NCBI RefSeq assembly: GCF_013414345.1
Contig: NZ_CP058670.1
Location: 1 to 64,000 of the forward strand
DNA from: Microcella indica
Lineage (GTDB): Bacteria > Actinomycetota > Actinomycetes > Actinomycetales > Microbacteriaceae
Length of the DNA: 64,000 nt
Direction of reading: 5' to 3'
Shown here piece after piece: positions 11,127 to 20,161 of the stretch. Position 1 is the stretch's first letter. Every line of letters starts with the position of its first letter. The notes beneath the pieces are model-generated. The model was not told where the DNA came from and searched no databases. It worked only from the letters and a program-made list of their open reading frames with translations. The position numbers were made by a program, and so were the translations under genes.

Positions 11127-11705
11127 TCAGGACTGGGCGGAGGTCTCCACCGGAAGATCGTCGTCCTCGGCCTCGACCCACAGGTCGTCGTCGGCGCGCA
11201 GCGTCTGCCACGCCGCGTAGGCGATGCCGGCCGCGGCGACGACGCCGAGCCCGATGAGGATGTAGGTGCCGGGGCCGGGCTTGGGCTTGACCTCGATGAG
11301 TCCGACGCGCTGACCGGCCCTGGTCGCGAGCTCGCGCCCGGACGCCGAAGCCGACTTGAGAGCATCCCGAAGCTGCTTGTTGCGCGCGATGTCGAGAACC
11401 GCGATCGCCGACCCGAGGGCCCCGGAGACGGCGGGAAGGACGTCGTCGGTGAACGTGGAGCGGGTCGCACTCGCGGCGGACCGCACCGAGCCGACGCCGG
11501 CGTCGATGCCCGGCTGGACGCGCTTCTCGTAGGCGCTCTTCACACGGGGTGCGACGTCATCGCGGGCGACGTTCGCCGCCTCGCGGCTCGCGGCCCGCAG
11601 AACCTTCGCGGCGTGGTCGAGAACCTCGCGCTGCTCGCTCCAGACATCCGAGGCTGACCCGCGGAGCTTCTTGATCTCGCGACGGCGCTTGCGTGACAGT
11701 CCCAT
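11127..11705 (-). CDS. single-pass membrane protein of unknown function
   Basis: The 192-residue product starts with a basic segment MGLSRKRRREIKKLR. The middle is a long, mostly helical, Ala-rich stretch (about 15-140). One membrane segment, YILIGLGVVAAAGIAYAAW, is near residues 151-170. A short acidic tail follows. ATG 11705 is preceded by GGAGGATGAGG on its strand. I do not recognise a named family; similar proteins of helical repeat plus one C-terminal membrane span occur in Microbacteriaceae. It faces the ppiA gene divergently. Confidence 0.75.
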   Translation of the reverse strand: MGLSRKRRREIKKLRGSASDVWSEQREVLDHAAKVLRAASREAANVARDDVAPRVKSAYEKRVQPGIDAGVGSVRSAASATRSTFTDDVLPAVSGALGSAIAVLDIARNKQLRDALKSASASGRELATRAGQRVGLIEVKPKPGPGTYILIGLGVVAAAGIAYAAWQTLRADDDLWVEAEDDDLPVETSAQS

Positions 11706-11832
11706 AGTCCTCATCCTCCAGCAGGTGGCGATCGGTGACCCGTCCATCCTGGCACTGATGCGGGAGGCTCCCCAACGGCACAGACCGAATGCTCAGGAAT
11801 CACCCCGAGTGGAGCGTGGAACAATAGGTGTC

Positions 11833-12375
11833 ATGACGATCCACACCGCTGTCGCGACCATCCACACCAACCATGGCGACATCGTCGTCAACCTCTACGG
11901 CAACCACGCGCCCAAGACCGTGGACAACTTCGTCGGCCTCGCAACGGGTGCGCGGGAGTGGACCCATCCGCAGACCGGCCAGGCGACGACCGAGCCGCTC
12001 TACAACGGCGTGATCTTCCACCGCATCATCACCGACTTCATGCTGCAGGGCGGCGACCCGCTCGGCCAGGGCATCGGCGGCCCCGGCTACGAGTTCGACG
12101 ACGAGATCCACCCCGAGCTGCAGTTCACCGAGCCCTACCTGCTCGCCATGGCGAACGCCGGCAAGCGCGGCGGCCGCGGCACCAATGGCTCGCAGTTCTT
12201 CATCACGACGGTGCCGACTCCGTGGCTCAACGGCAACCACACCATCTTCGGTGCCGTCGCCGACGACGCCTCGCGCAAGGTCGTCGACGCCATCGAGGCC
12301 GTGCCCACCGGCGCTGGCGACAAGCCCCTCGAGGACGTCGTCATCTCGAGCATCGAGGTGGCGCAGGCCGCGTGA
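11833..12375 (+). CDS. ppiA: cyclophilin-type peptidyl-prolyl cis-trans isomerase
   Basis: Cyclophilins speed proline isomerisation during folding. The 180-residue cytosolic protein has the core GVIFHRIITDFMLQGGDP and the NGSQFFITT motif with the catalytic Arg in FHRI. Start ATG 11833 is seven bases after AACAAT (11820-11825), so the mRNA is probably leaderless. The stop overlaps the GTG start of the rhomboid gene, implying co-translation. Confidence 0.96.
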   Translation: MTIHTAVATIHTNHGDIVVNLYGNHAPKTVDNFVGLATGAREWTHPQTGQATTEPLYNGVIFHRIITDFMLQGGDPLGQGIGGPGYEFDDEIHPELQFTEPYLLAMANAGKRGGRGTNGSQFFITTVPTPWLNGNHTIFGAVADDASRKVVDAIEAVPTGAGDKPLEDVVISSIEVAQAA

Positions 12376-13205
12376 GCGACCCGGGCGCCGCGACCGGCGC
12401 GACGGTCTGCTATCGGCACGCCGAGCGGCGCAGCCTGATCCGCTGCCAGCGCTGCGGTCGACCCATCTGCCCGGAGTGCCAGACGCCGGCTCCCGTCGGC
12501 GTCCACTGCCCCGAGTGCCGTGCCGCCGCGGCCGCGACGGCTCCGGGTCGTCCCTCGCGCCTCGCGCGCGCCTTCCGACGCGGCAGCAGCGTGCCCGTCG
12601 TGACCTACACGATCATCACCGTCACGATCGCCGCGTTCCTGCTGCAGTGGCTCACCCAGGGGCTGCTGACGCAGGCGTTCGCCTACTACCCGCCTCTCAC
12701 CGTGCAGGAGCCGTGGCGAATGCTCACCGTCGCGCTCGTGCACAGCGAGCGCTCGGTCTTCCACATCCTCGTGAACATGTACTCGCTGTTCGTGCTGGGC
12801 TCCCTGCTGGAGCGCCTCATCGGACGATCGCGGTTCCTCGCGGTCTACGGCCTCTCCATCCTCGGCGGGTCGGTGGCCGTGCTGTGGCTCGCGCCCGACT
12901 CGGTCGTGGTCGGCGCCTCCGGCGGCATCTTCGGGCTGCTGGGCGCCTTCTTCGTGATCCAGCGTCGACTGGGCGGGGGGAGCATCCAGCTCGTCGTCCT
13001 CATCGTCATCAACCTGGGGCTCGGCTTCGTCATCCCGGGCGTCTCGTGGCAGGCCCACGTCGGCGGTCTCGTCGTCGGGGCGCTGACGGCGCTCGTGCTG
13101 CTGCGCACCAGACGGGCTGATCAGCAGAGGCGTCAGGCTCTGCTGCTCGCTGGCGTCGGCGCGGTCCTCGTGCTCACCACAGCGGCACGGTTCACCCTCG
13201 TCTGA
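12372..13205 (+). CDS. rhomboid family intramembrane serine protease
   Basis: The 277-residue protein has a Cys-rich N-terminal zinc-binding-like part (CYRHAERR, then RCQRCGRPICPEC and CPEC, residues 13-55), then a rhomboid domain. The catalytic serine is in VVGASGGIFGLLG and the histidine in SWQAHVGGLVVG. Six or more membrane segments are visible. Its GTG start overlaps the ppiA stop. Family knowledge says it cuts membrane proteins inside the bilayer; the substrate is unknown. Confidence 0.95.
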   Translation: MSDPGAATGATVCYRHAERRSLIRCQRCGRPICPECQTPAPVGVHCPECRAAAAATAPGRPSRLARAFRRGSSVPVVTYTIITVTIAAFLLQWLTQGLLTQAFAYYPPLTVQEPWRMLTVALVHSERSVFHILVNMYSLFVLGSLLERLIGRSRFLAVYGLSILGGSVAVLWLAPDSVVVGASGGIFGLLGAFFVIQRRLGGGSIQLVVLIVINLGLGFVIPGVSWQAHVGGLVVGALTALVLLRTRRADQQRRQALLLAGVGAVLVLTTAARFTLV

Positions 13206-13232
13206 CGCGGCCGCTCGCGACGTGAGGGAAAG

Positions 13233-13263
13233 TTATCCACACCTGATTCCACACTGGGGATAA
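13233..13263. other. pair of DnaA boxes in a convergent gap
   Basis: An exact TTATCCACA is at 13233-13241 and a one-mismatch box (TTATCCCCA on the minus strand) is at 13255-13263. They lie in the 112-bp gap between the rhomboid gene and crgA, which converge here. No promoter is needed in this gap, so a DnaA-related use is possible but unproven. Confidence 0.45.
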
Positions 13264-13317
13264 TCACAGACGTGTAGTTCCACCCCCGCTCGGGGGACAG
13301 GGTCGGAGAAGGCCCGA

Positions 13318-13554
13318 TCAGCGCCAGCGTGTCGTCATGAGGAAGCCGATGAACATGATGCCGAAGCCCACCATGATGTTCCACGGGCCGATGCTCGGCA
13401 CCGGCCAGGAGCTCTGGCTCACGTAGTAGACGAGAATCCAGACAAGGCCCACGAGCATGAAGCCGAACATGACCGGCTTGAACCACACCGGGTTCGGGGT
13501 GTCCTTGCTGCTCGGAGTGGGCGTGTTCTCGGAGTCGCTCGTCGTCCTGGCCAT
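13318..13554 (-). CDS. crgA: cell division protein CrgA
   Basis: CrgA is a small actinobacterial divisome membrane protein that interacts with FtsZ/penicillin-binding proteins. The 78-residue product has a polar N-terminus and two membrane segments (about 27-46 and 56-74) with the family ends WFKPVMFGFMLVGLVWI and FMTTRWR-like LMTTRWR. Start ATG 13554 lies six bases after TAGAAT on the minus strand (13561-13566), so it is likely leaderless. It is divergent from the sortase gene. Confidence 0.95.
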   Translation of the reverse strand: MARTTSDSENTPTPSSKDTPNPVWFKPVMFGFMLVGLVWILVYYVSQSSWPVPSIGPWNIMVGFGIMFIGFLMTTRWR

Positions 13555-13607
13555 GGGGCGATTCTAGCCCGACCCGCCACCCCAGCACCTCCGCCTACAA
13601 TGAGCGC

Positions 13608-14384
13608 GTGGCCAGGACCAAGAAGTCGACGACGCCCGTGAGCATCACGGGCGTCCTCGGCGAGCTCCTCATCACCGCCGGAGTGCTCGTCATGCTCTTC
13701 CTCGGCTGGTACGTCTGGCTCAACGACATCGTGACCGGCTCGGAGCAGCAGGGCGCCGCCGTGGACGTGCAGCGCGAGCTGCAGCAGGAGTGGGAGGACG
13801 ACCTCGCCGCGCAGCCCGAGCCCGAGCCCGAGGAGACGACCGAGCCGGGCGCCCCGCTTGACCCGCCCGTCGCCGTCGCGGGTGCTGAGGGGGAGCGCTG
13901 GGGCGCGCTCATCGTGCCGCGCTTCGGCGACGACTACGTGCGGGCCATCGGCGAAGGCGTCGACCCGGCGACCGTGCTCAACAGTCGCACGCTCGGCGTG
14001 GGGCACTACGCCGAGACGCAGATGCCGGGCGAGCTCGGCAACGTGGCCCTCGCCGCCCACCGCAACACCTGGGGCGGCGCCTTCAGCGAGGTGGGCGAGC
14101 TGCAGCTCGGCGACAACCTCTACGTCGAGACGCGCGACGGCTGGTACCAGTACGGCTTCCGCGGGCTCGAGTACGTCTGGCCGAGCGGCGTCGACGTGCT
14201 GCTGCCCGTGCCGCAGGCTCCGCAGGTCGAGCCTGGGGAGCACATCCTGACCCTGACCACGTGCAACCCGCGCTTCTCGACGGCGGAACGCATGATCGCC
14301 TACGCCGTGCTCGAGGACTGGCACCCGCGCTCGGGTGGCGCCCCCGCGGAGATCTCCGGACTCGTCGAAGCGTCGAGCCGATAG
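13608..14384 (+). CDS. srtE: class E sortase
   Basis: Sortases join secreted proteins to the cell wall. The 258-residue protein has an N-terminal membrane anchor (about 18-40), an acidic Pro/Glu linker, and the catalytic domain: His in ALAAHRNT, Cys in TLTTC, Arg in NPRFSTAERM. The TLTTC form and actinobacterial context fit class E, which prefers LAxTG signals, and three LAxTG proteins occur in this window. GTG 13608 follows TACAAT (13596-13601) by six bases, so it is likely leaderless. Confidence 0.94.
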   Translation: MARTKKSTTPVSITGVLGELLITAGVLVMLFLGWYVWLNDIVTGSEQQGAAVDVQRELQQEWEDDLAAQPEPEPEETTEPGAPLDPPVAVAGAEGERWGALIVPRFGDDYVRAIGEGVDPATVLNSRTLGVGHYAETQMPGELGNVALAAHRNTWGGAFSEVGELQLGDNLYVETRDGWYQYGFRGLEYVWPSGVDVLLPVPQAPQVEPGEHILTLTTCNPRFSTAERMIAYAVLEDWHPRSGGAPAEISGLVEASSR

Positions 14385-14400
14385 GCACGAGAGGAACCTC

Positions 14401-14565
14401 ATGTACGCAGCACTCTGGCGGGTACTCCCTGGCCCGCTCGCCGTGCGGGTGCTCATCGTGCTCGTGCTCGTGGCGAGCATCCTCATCGCTCTCGTGACAT
14501 GGGTCTTCCCCTGGATCGCGGAGACCTTCCTTCAGCAGGAGTCCGTCGTGGAGTCGATGTCGTGA
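14401..14565 (+). CDS. small membrane protein
   Basis: The 54-residue product has one strong hydrophobic segment (about residues 14-41) starting MYAALWRVLPGP. The ATG has GAGAGGAA upstream. It sits 16 bases after the sortase stop and its own stop overlaps the start of the amidotransferase gene, so it belongs to that transcript. The family is conserved in position in Microbacteriaceae as far as I recall; no function is known. Confidence 0.75.
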   Translation: MYAALWRVLPGPLAVRVLIVLVLVASILIALVTWVFPWIAETFLQQESVVESMS

Positions 14566-15209
14566 GGGTTCTCGTCATCGACAACTACGACAGCTTCGTC
14601 TACACCCTCGATGGGTATCTGCAGCAGCTCGGTGCGCACACCACGGTCGTGCGCAACGATGTGGTCGACGCCGATCAGGTCGCCGAGCTGATCGGCGGCT
14701 ACGACGCGGTGCTGCTCTCACCCGGACCCGGCAACCCCGCTTCGGCCGGCATCTCGATCCCGGTAGTCCATGCGGCGATCGCCTCGGACATCCCGCTCCT
14801 GGGCGTGTGCCTCGGGCACCAGGCCATCGCCGAAGCCCTGGGCGGGGTCGTGACCCACGCCGAGGAACTCATGCACGGCAAGACGTCGCTCATCGATCAC
14901 GATGACAGCCCCTTCTTCGCGGGTGTGCCGCAGTCGTTCCGCGCGACGCGCTATCACAGCCTCGCGATCGTCGAGGGAACCGTGCCCGAATCGCTCGTCA
15001 TCACGGCGCGCACCCCCGGCGGGGTCATCATGGGTGTGCGACACCGCGCCGCACGCGTGCACGGCGTGCAGTTCCACCCCGAGTCGGTGCTCACCGAGGG
15101 CGGCTATCGGATGCTCGGCAACTGGCTCGCGGAAGCCGGACTCGTGGAGGCCGCCGTGACCGCGCGCGGCCTCACGCCGCTCGTGAGCTCAGCCACTCTC
15201 GGGGACTGA
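14562..15209 (+). CDS. pabA: glutamine amidotransferase, anthranilate/aminodeoxychorismate synthase component II
   Basis: This class I amidotransferase supplies ammonia from glutamine to chorismate-using synthases (tryptophan or folate path). The 215-residue protein shows the N-terminal VRVLVIDNYDSFVYTL, the nucleophile region LLGVCLGHQAIAEALGG, and HPES near the C-terminus, with full family length. GTG 14562 overlaps the preceding stop. No component I gene is nearby, so trpG versus pabA cannot be settled; location next to pknB is the usual place in related genomes. Confidence 0.9.
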   Translation: MRVLVIDNYDSFVYTLDGYLQQLGAHTTVVRNDVVDADQVAELIGGYDAVLLSPGPGNPASAGISIPVVHAAIASDIPLLGVCLGHQAIAEALGGVVTHAEELMHGKTSLIDHDDSPFFAGVPQSFRATRYHSLAIVEGTVPESLVITARTPGGVIMGVRHRAARVHGVQFHPESVLTEGGYRMLGNWLAEAGLVEAAVTARGLTPLVSSATLGD

Positions 15210-15235
15210 GCGGCCTCGCGCTCGCCCCGACGCTC

Positions 15236-16954
15236 CTAGTCGTCTTCGGCGGAGCCGTTGCAGTACCGCAGGGTGACCGCGGAGTTCTGCGGATGATCGC
15301 CGGGCGCGAGCGACTGGCCGGTGACCGTTTGGCCCGTGCAACTGGCATCGCCCTGCACCGTCACGCTCAACTGCAGCGCGCTCATCTGCGACGTCGCCTC
15401 GCCGATCGTCTCGCCGCGCACGTCCGGCACGGTCACGAGGCCGTTCGAGATCACGAGGTTGACGGAGTCGCCCTCCCGCAGCTCTGCTCCGAACTCCGGG
15501 TCGGTGCGGATCACGACGTCGGGCCTCACGTTCGGCGAGTTCTCGCTCGCGACGGTACCGACGACGAGACCGCTCGCCTCCAGCTCGGCCTCCGCTTGCT
15601 CGAGCGTGAGAAGGGTGAGGCTCGGCACGTCGACGAGCGGGGCACCCGAGGAGACGTACACCTCGATGTCCTGGCCAGGGCCCACCGCGATGCCCGCCGG
15701 CGGCTCGGTGCGGAGGATCTGACCCTCAGGGATGTCGGGGGTCGACTCGGTGAACGGCACCGGCTCGAGGCCGAGGTCGATGAGCTCCTGGGCGCCGTCC
15801 TCGTACTGCTGGCCGACGAGCTCGGGCACCTCGATCGCGACCGAGTTCGTGAGCGGCGTCTGCTCGAGGTTGAAGACCCAGTAGAGCACGGCCGCGATGA
15901 TGACGATCATGACGGCGATGCCCGACCAGATCCAGGCGACGGGGGGTCGTGTCTGGCTGCGGCTGCGGCGCTCCTCGTCGTCGACGCTCAGCTGCCGCAT
16001 GGCCGACTCGGTGCTCGCCGTAGCCTGCGGGTTGACGCCGAACAGGGTGGCGCTGAAGTCGGGACCGCTCTCCGGTCGCATGACGGGAGCGCTGCCGCCG
16101 AGAGCGGCCGCCACCTCCGTGCGGAACTCGGCCGCTGACTGGAACCGCGTGAAGCGGTCTTTGGAGAGCGCATGCATGACGACGGCGTCGAGCGCGGGAG
16201 TCACCTGCGGCGCGAGAGTGCTCGGCGCGACGGGCGGCTCGCTCACGTGCTGATAGGCGACGGCGACGGGAGAATCCCCTTGGAAGGGAGGACGCCCCGT
16301 CAGCATCTCGAAGAGCACGACACCGGTCGAGTACAGGTCAGTGCGGGCATCGACGGTCTCGCCGCGCGCCTGCTCGGGCGAGAAGTACTGCGCCGTGCCC
16401 AGGATGCTGCTGGTCTGCGCGACTGTCGCCGCCGAGTCGGAGATCGCGCGAGCGATGCCGAAGTCCATGACCTTCACCTGCCCGGTGGGGGTCACCATGA
16501 TGTTGCCCGGCTTGATGTCACGGTGCACGACGCCGGCGCGGTGCGAGTACTCGAGCGCCGTGAGCACTCCCTCGATGATGCGTGCGGCTTCGGCGACCGG
16601 CAGCGGGCCGTCGGCGATGATGTCCTTCAGCAGGCGGCCCTCGACGTGCTCCATGACGATGAACGGAACGACCGTCTCGCCGGTGCCCGACTCGGTGACG
16701 ACCTCCTCGCCCGCGTCGAAGACGCGCACGATCGTGGGGTGCGCCATGCGCGCGGCGGCCTGAGCCTCCTGGCGGAAGCGCGTGCGGAAGACGGGGTCGC
16801 TCGCGAGGGCGGACTTCAGCAGCTTGACGGCGACGCGTCGACCGAGCTTGGCGTCTGTCGCCACGTGCACGTCGGACATGCCGCCTCGGCCGATGAGGGC
16901 TCCCAGCTCGTAGCGACCCGCGAGAACCCGCGAACCCTGCGCGACATCGTCCAT
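15236..16954 (-). CDS. pknB: PASTA-domain serine/threonine protein kinase PknB
   Basis: PknB is a membrane receptor kinase that controls wall synthesis and division. Of 572 residues, the kinase domain covers about 13-285, with GRGGMSDVH glycine loop, Lys44, HRDIKPGN (Asp146) and DFG (Asp164). A membrane span is at about 340-361. Three extracellular PASTA repeats follow, beginning near VEVPELVG-like IEVPELVG, VDVPSLTL and VTVPDVRG. Mycobacterial PknB has four. The ATG at 16954 has GAGGAT upstream. The last gene of the wall-signalling cluster, it may also have its own promoter at 16993-17021. Confidence 0.96.
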   Translation of the reverse strand: MDDVAQGSRVLAGRYELGALIGRGGMSDVHVATDAKLGRRVAVKLLKSALASDPVFRTRFRQEAQAAARMAHPTIVRVFDAGEEVVTESGTGETVVPFIVMEHVEGRLLKDIIADGPLPVAEAARIIEGVLTALEYSHRAGVVHRDIKPGNIMVTPTGQVKVMDFGIARAISDSAATVAQTSSILGTAQYFSPEQARGETVDARTDLYSTGVVLFEMLTGRPPFQGDSPVAVAYQHVSEPPVAPSTLAPQVTPALDAVVMHALSKDRFTRFQSAAEFRTEVAAALGGSAPVMRPESGPDFSATLFGVNPQATASTESAMRQLSVDDEERRSRSQTRPPVAWIWSGIAVMIVIIAAVLYWVFNLEQTPLTNSVAIEVPELVGQQYEDGAQELIDLGLEPVPFTESTPDIPEGQILRTEPPAGIAVGPGQDIEVYVSSGAPLVDVPSLTLLTLEQAEAELEASGLVVGTVASENSPNVRPDVVIRTDPEFGAELREGDSVNLVISNGLVTVPDVRGETIGEATSQMSALQLSVTVQGDASCTGQTVTGQSLAPGDHPQNSAVTLRYCNGSAEDD

Positions 16955-16992
16955 CGTCACCGTATCCTCACTGCTGCGTCTGACTCGATCAC

Positions 16993-17020
16993 AGTGTAGG
17001 TGGTCGCGGTGCGCGACCAC
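16993..17020 (-). promoter_or_regulatory. hairpin and candidate promoter between pknA and pknB
   Basis: GTGGTCGCG (17000-17008) pairs perfectly with CGCGACCAC (17012-17020) around a three-base loop. On the minus strand TACACT (16993-16998) is a good -10 hexamer, 39 bases before the pknB start. The hairpin could end the pknA transcript, act as an operator, or both. Confidence 0.5.
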
Positions 17021-17042
17021 CCGGTGATCGGGTGGAGGGCTC

Positions 17043-18710
17043 TCACTCCTCGGCGATGGGAACGGCGAGCTCTGCGGAGCGCTCGGACTGCAGCGAGCCG
17101 CACTGCGCCACGTAGGTCACGCGCAACTGGCCGCTGTCGGCGAGGGTCACGACGAGACTCGTGGTGGAGGCGGGGAGCGGGTTGCCCTGCGCGGGGGTTC
17201 CGCCGACGATCGTGACGTTGTACGCCTCGAGGCTGTAGCCGGCGGGGCAGTCCGAGTACGCGGGCCAGCTGAGAGTGACGTCGCTCCCCGCGGGGTACGG
17301 CCCCTCGCCCGGTGCGATCGCGAGATTGCTCGGTGCGGGAGGGGTCGGGATGTCCGTGTAGAAGTACACGGTGAGGAGCGTGCCCGTCTGCACCTCGCCT
17401 CGGATCGGCGTCGTGCGGTAGGAGAGCCCCTGCTGCTCCCGGCTCGGGGCGATGTTGCCGTCGACCTCCTCGATGCGCAGGTCGAGGCGCGCCGCCTTCT
17501 CCTGCACCTGCGCGCGCGTGAGGTCCACCCACTCCTCCTCGACGATGAGCACGGTCTCGACCGTCGGGGTGGGAGACGGGGTCTCGACCTCGGTCGGCTC
17601 GACGCTCGTCGTCTCGGTCGGCACGGGAGCGGGCTCGTTCGGCTCGGCGAAGACAGCGATGAGCACGCCGACGAGGGCGAGCAGCAGCACGCTCGAGAGG
17701 GCGACGAGGGGCCACGTCCACGGGCTGCGCTGAGTGGGGGCCGGCTGAGTGTCGGTCGTGCTCGCCGCCGCGCCGCCCATGCTCGGCAGCACTCTCGTGG
17801 CGTCCTCCGACCCGACCGCCCCGAGAACCTGCGTCGCCTGGGTGGTCGCGCCGCCCGTGATGGCGGGTACGATCGCGGCCGCTGCGCCGACATCGCCACG
17901 GCGCAGGGCCTGCGCGGCGCGGGCGAAGGCCTGCGCCGATGCGGGGCGATCGGAGGGCTTCTTGGCGATGGACGCGAAGATCAGGTTGCGCACGGGCTCG
18001 GCGACCGTGACCGGCAGCTCGGGAGGGGCCTCGTTGATCTGGGCCATCGCGATCGCGACTTGCGACTCCCCGGTGAACGGCCGGCGACCGGCGAGGGCCT
18101 CGTAGGCCACGATGCCGAGAGAGTAGACGTCGGTGGAGGGGGAGGCGGAGTGCCCGCTCGCCTGCTCGGGCGACAGGTACTGCACGGTGCCCATGACCTG
18201 ACCGGTGGCGGTGAGCGGAACCTGGTCGGCGATGCGGGCGATGCCGAAGTCGGTGATCTTGACCCGTCGGTCGGGGGTGATGAGCAGATTGCCGGGCTTG
18301 ATGTCGCGGTGCACGAGCCCCGCCTGGTGCGCCGCATGCAGAGCCGACGCCGTCTGGGCGATGATGTCGAGCACCTGGTCGGCGGGCAGCACCCGCTCGC
18401 GCTCCAGGATCGTCGACAGGGCCTCGCCGGGCACGAGCTCCATGACGAGGAAGGCGCTGCCCTCCTCCTCGCCGTAGTCGTAGACATTAGCGATGCCCTC
18501 GTGGTTGACGAGCGCGGCGTGGCGGGCCTCGGCGCGGAAGCGCTCGAGGAACCCTGGGTCGCCCATGTACTCGTCCTTGAGGATCTTGAGCGCGACGGTG
18601 CGGCCGATCACGAGGTCGGTCGCCTGCCACACCTCGCCCATGCCGCCGATCGCGATGCGGGAGAGCAACTGGTAGCGCCCACCGAAGGTGAGCCCGCTCG
18701 TAGGCCTCAT
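17043..18710 (-). CDS. pknA: serine/threonine protein kinase PknA
   Basis: The 555-residue protein has a kinase domain (about 12-265: GIAIGGMGEVWQ loop region, Lys42, HRDIKPGN with Asp136, DFG 154-156), a juxtamembrane Ala/Thr-rich linker, one membrane span (about 332-354) and a large extracellular part. That part holds one PASTA-like module (about 392-445) and a final immunoglobulin/FN3-like stretch with two Cys. PknA of other Actinobacteria usually has little or no outer domain, so this sensor part is unusual. The ATG overlaps the pbpA... gene boundary at 18707-18710, showing coupling with pbpA upstream. Confidence 0.93.
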   Translation of the reverse strand: MRPTSGLTFGGRYQLLSRIAIGGMGEVWQATDLVIGRTVALKILKDEYMGDPGFLERFRAEARHAALVNHEGIANVYDYGEEEGSAFLVMELVPGEALSTILERERVLPADQVLDIIAQTASALHAAHQAGLVHRDIKPGNLLITPDRRVKITDFGIARIADQVPLTATGQVMGTVQYLSPEQASGHSASPSTDVYSLGIVAYEALAGRRPFTGESQVAIAMAQINEAPPELPVTVAEPVRNLIFASIAKKPSDRPASAQAFARAAQALRRGDVGAAAAIVPAITGGATTQATQVLGAVGSEDATRVLPSMGGAAASTTDTQPAPTQRSPWTWPLVALSSVLLLALVGVLIAVFAEPNEPAPVPTETTSVEPTEVETPSPTPTVETVLIVEEEWVDLTRAQVQEKAARLDLRIEEVDGNIAPSREQQGLSYRTTPIRGEVQTGTLLTVYFYTDIPTPPAPSNLAIAPGEGPYPAGSDVTLSWPAYSDCPAGYSLEAYNVTIVGGTPAQGNPLPASTTSLVVTLADSGQLRVTYVAQCGSLQSERSAELAVPIAEE

Positions 18711-20161
18711 CTGCTCAGCACCGCCTCAAGAACTCTCTTCGCGATCGGAGCCGCGATCTGGTTGCCGAACGCGGACTGCCCCTGCCCGCCGCCGTCCTCG
18801 ATCACGACAGCGATCGCGACCTGCGGGTTGTCGGCGGGGGCGAAACCGGTGAACCACAGGGTGTAGGGCTCGGTCGCGCCGTTCTCGGCCGTGCCGGTCT
18901 TACCCGCCACGTCGACGCCTTCTATTCTGGCATTAGACGCAGCCCCGTTGGCGACCCCCTCGACCATGAGCGCCGTGAGCTCCGTGGCGGTGGATCGTGC
19001 GATCGGCTGGCTCAGCAGCACGGGCTCGGGGTCCTCGATCGTCGCGAGGTCGGGAGCGACGATGCGCTCCAGCAGCGTCGGCTGCATGAGGTTGCCGCCG
19101 TTCGCGATCGCGGCACTCACCATGGCCACCTGCAGGGGAGTCACGCGCACGTCGTACTGCCCGAACGACGAGAGCATGAGCTGCGCCTCATCCATTCCCG
19201 TGGGGAAGGTGCTCGGGGTCGCCGTGAGCGGAATCTCGTGCGCGGTGCCGAACCCGAACGCGGTCGTGTAGTCGGCGAGCGTCTGCTCGCCCAACTCGCG
19301 GCCGAGCTCCGCGAACGGGATGTTGCAGCTGAGCCGCAGCGCCGTCTCGAGTGTCGCGGTGTCGCCGGAGCCGCACGTGCTGTTGTTCGAGTTCGTCACG
19401 ATCGACGAACTCAGGGGCAGCGTGAGACTGGCAGGGTTCGGGAACTCGTCGTCGGCGTCGAAGGCGCCGCTGTCGAGGGCCGCTGCTGTGACGACGAGCT
19501 TGAAGACCGAGCCTGGCGCGTAGAGGTCGCCGCTGATCGCGCGATTGATGAGCGGGTCACCATCGGCCGCGAGAAGCTCGTCGTAGACCTCGAGCACCTC
19601 GGAGGTGCTGTGCGAGGAGAGCCGGTTCGGGTCGTAGCTCGGCGTCGACACGAGCGCGAGGATGCGCCCGGTCGCCGGCTCGATCGCGACGATCGAACCG
19701 GTCAGATCGCCCATCGCCTCGTACGCGGCCTGCTGCACGACCGGGTCGACGGTGAGCTCGACCGCGGCCCCTCGGGGGCTCTGGCCGGTGACGATCGCGC
19801 TGAGCTGGTCGAGGAACTGCTCGTTGGCCGTGCCGGTGAGGAAGTCGTTGAAGGCGGACTCGACGCCCGTGACGCCCTGGTTGAGCGTGAAGTAGCCCGT
19901 CACGTGGGCGTAGGGGAAAGGCTCGGGGTAGGTGCGCAGGAACTCGTACTCGTCGTCCACCCGCACCGACTCGGCGATCGGCGAGTTGCCGACGAGGATG
20001 GGCCCGCGCTCGGCCGAGTAGCTCGCGTACAGGGTGCGCACGTTGCGGTCATCCGCCTGCAGGTCGTCGACGGCGAACACCTGGATGACGCTCGTCGACA
20101 CGAACAGGGCGAGGAACATCGCGAGGGTCGCGACACTCACTCGGCGCAGCTCCTTGTTCAT
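18707..20161 (-). CDS. pbpA: penicillin-binding protein 2 family transpeptidase PbpA
   Basis: PbpA cross-links peptidoglycan and pairs with the RodA polymerase. The 484-residue protein has an N-terminal membrane anchor (about 9-30) and a transpeptidase domain with Ser218 in GSVFK, the SNN motif in NSNNST and KTG in VAGKTGTAE. ATG 20161 is used; longer readings upstream lie in rodA. Both its ends overlap neighbours in ATGA arrangements (rodA and pknA), so translation is coupled. Confidence 0.95.
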   Translation of the reverse strand: MNKELRRVSVATLAMFLALFVSTSVIQVFAVDDLQADDRNVRTLYASYSAERGPILVGNSPIAESVRVDDEYEFLRTYPEPFPYAHVTGYFTLNQGVTGVESAFNDFLTGTANEQFLDQLSAIVTGQSPRGAAVELTVDPVVQQAAYEAMGDLTGSIVAIEPATGRILALVSTPSYDPNRLSSHSTSEVLEVYDELLAADGDPLINRAISGDLYAPGSVFKLVVTAAALDSGAFDADDEFPNPASLTLPLSSSIVTNSNNSTCGSGDTATLETALRLSCNIPFAELGRELGEQTLADYTTAFGFGTAHEIPLTATPSTFPTGMDEAQLMLSSFGQYDVRVTPLQVAMVSAAIANGGNLMQPTLLERIVAPDLATIEDPEPVLLSQPIARSTATELTALMVEGVANGAASNARIEGVDVAGKTGTAENGATEPYTLWFTGFAPADNPQVAIAVVIEDGGGQGQSAFGNQIAAPIAKRVLEAVLSR

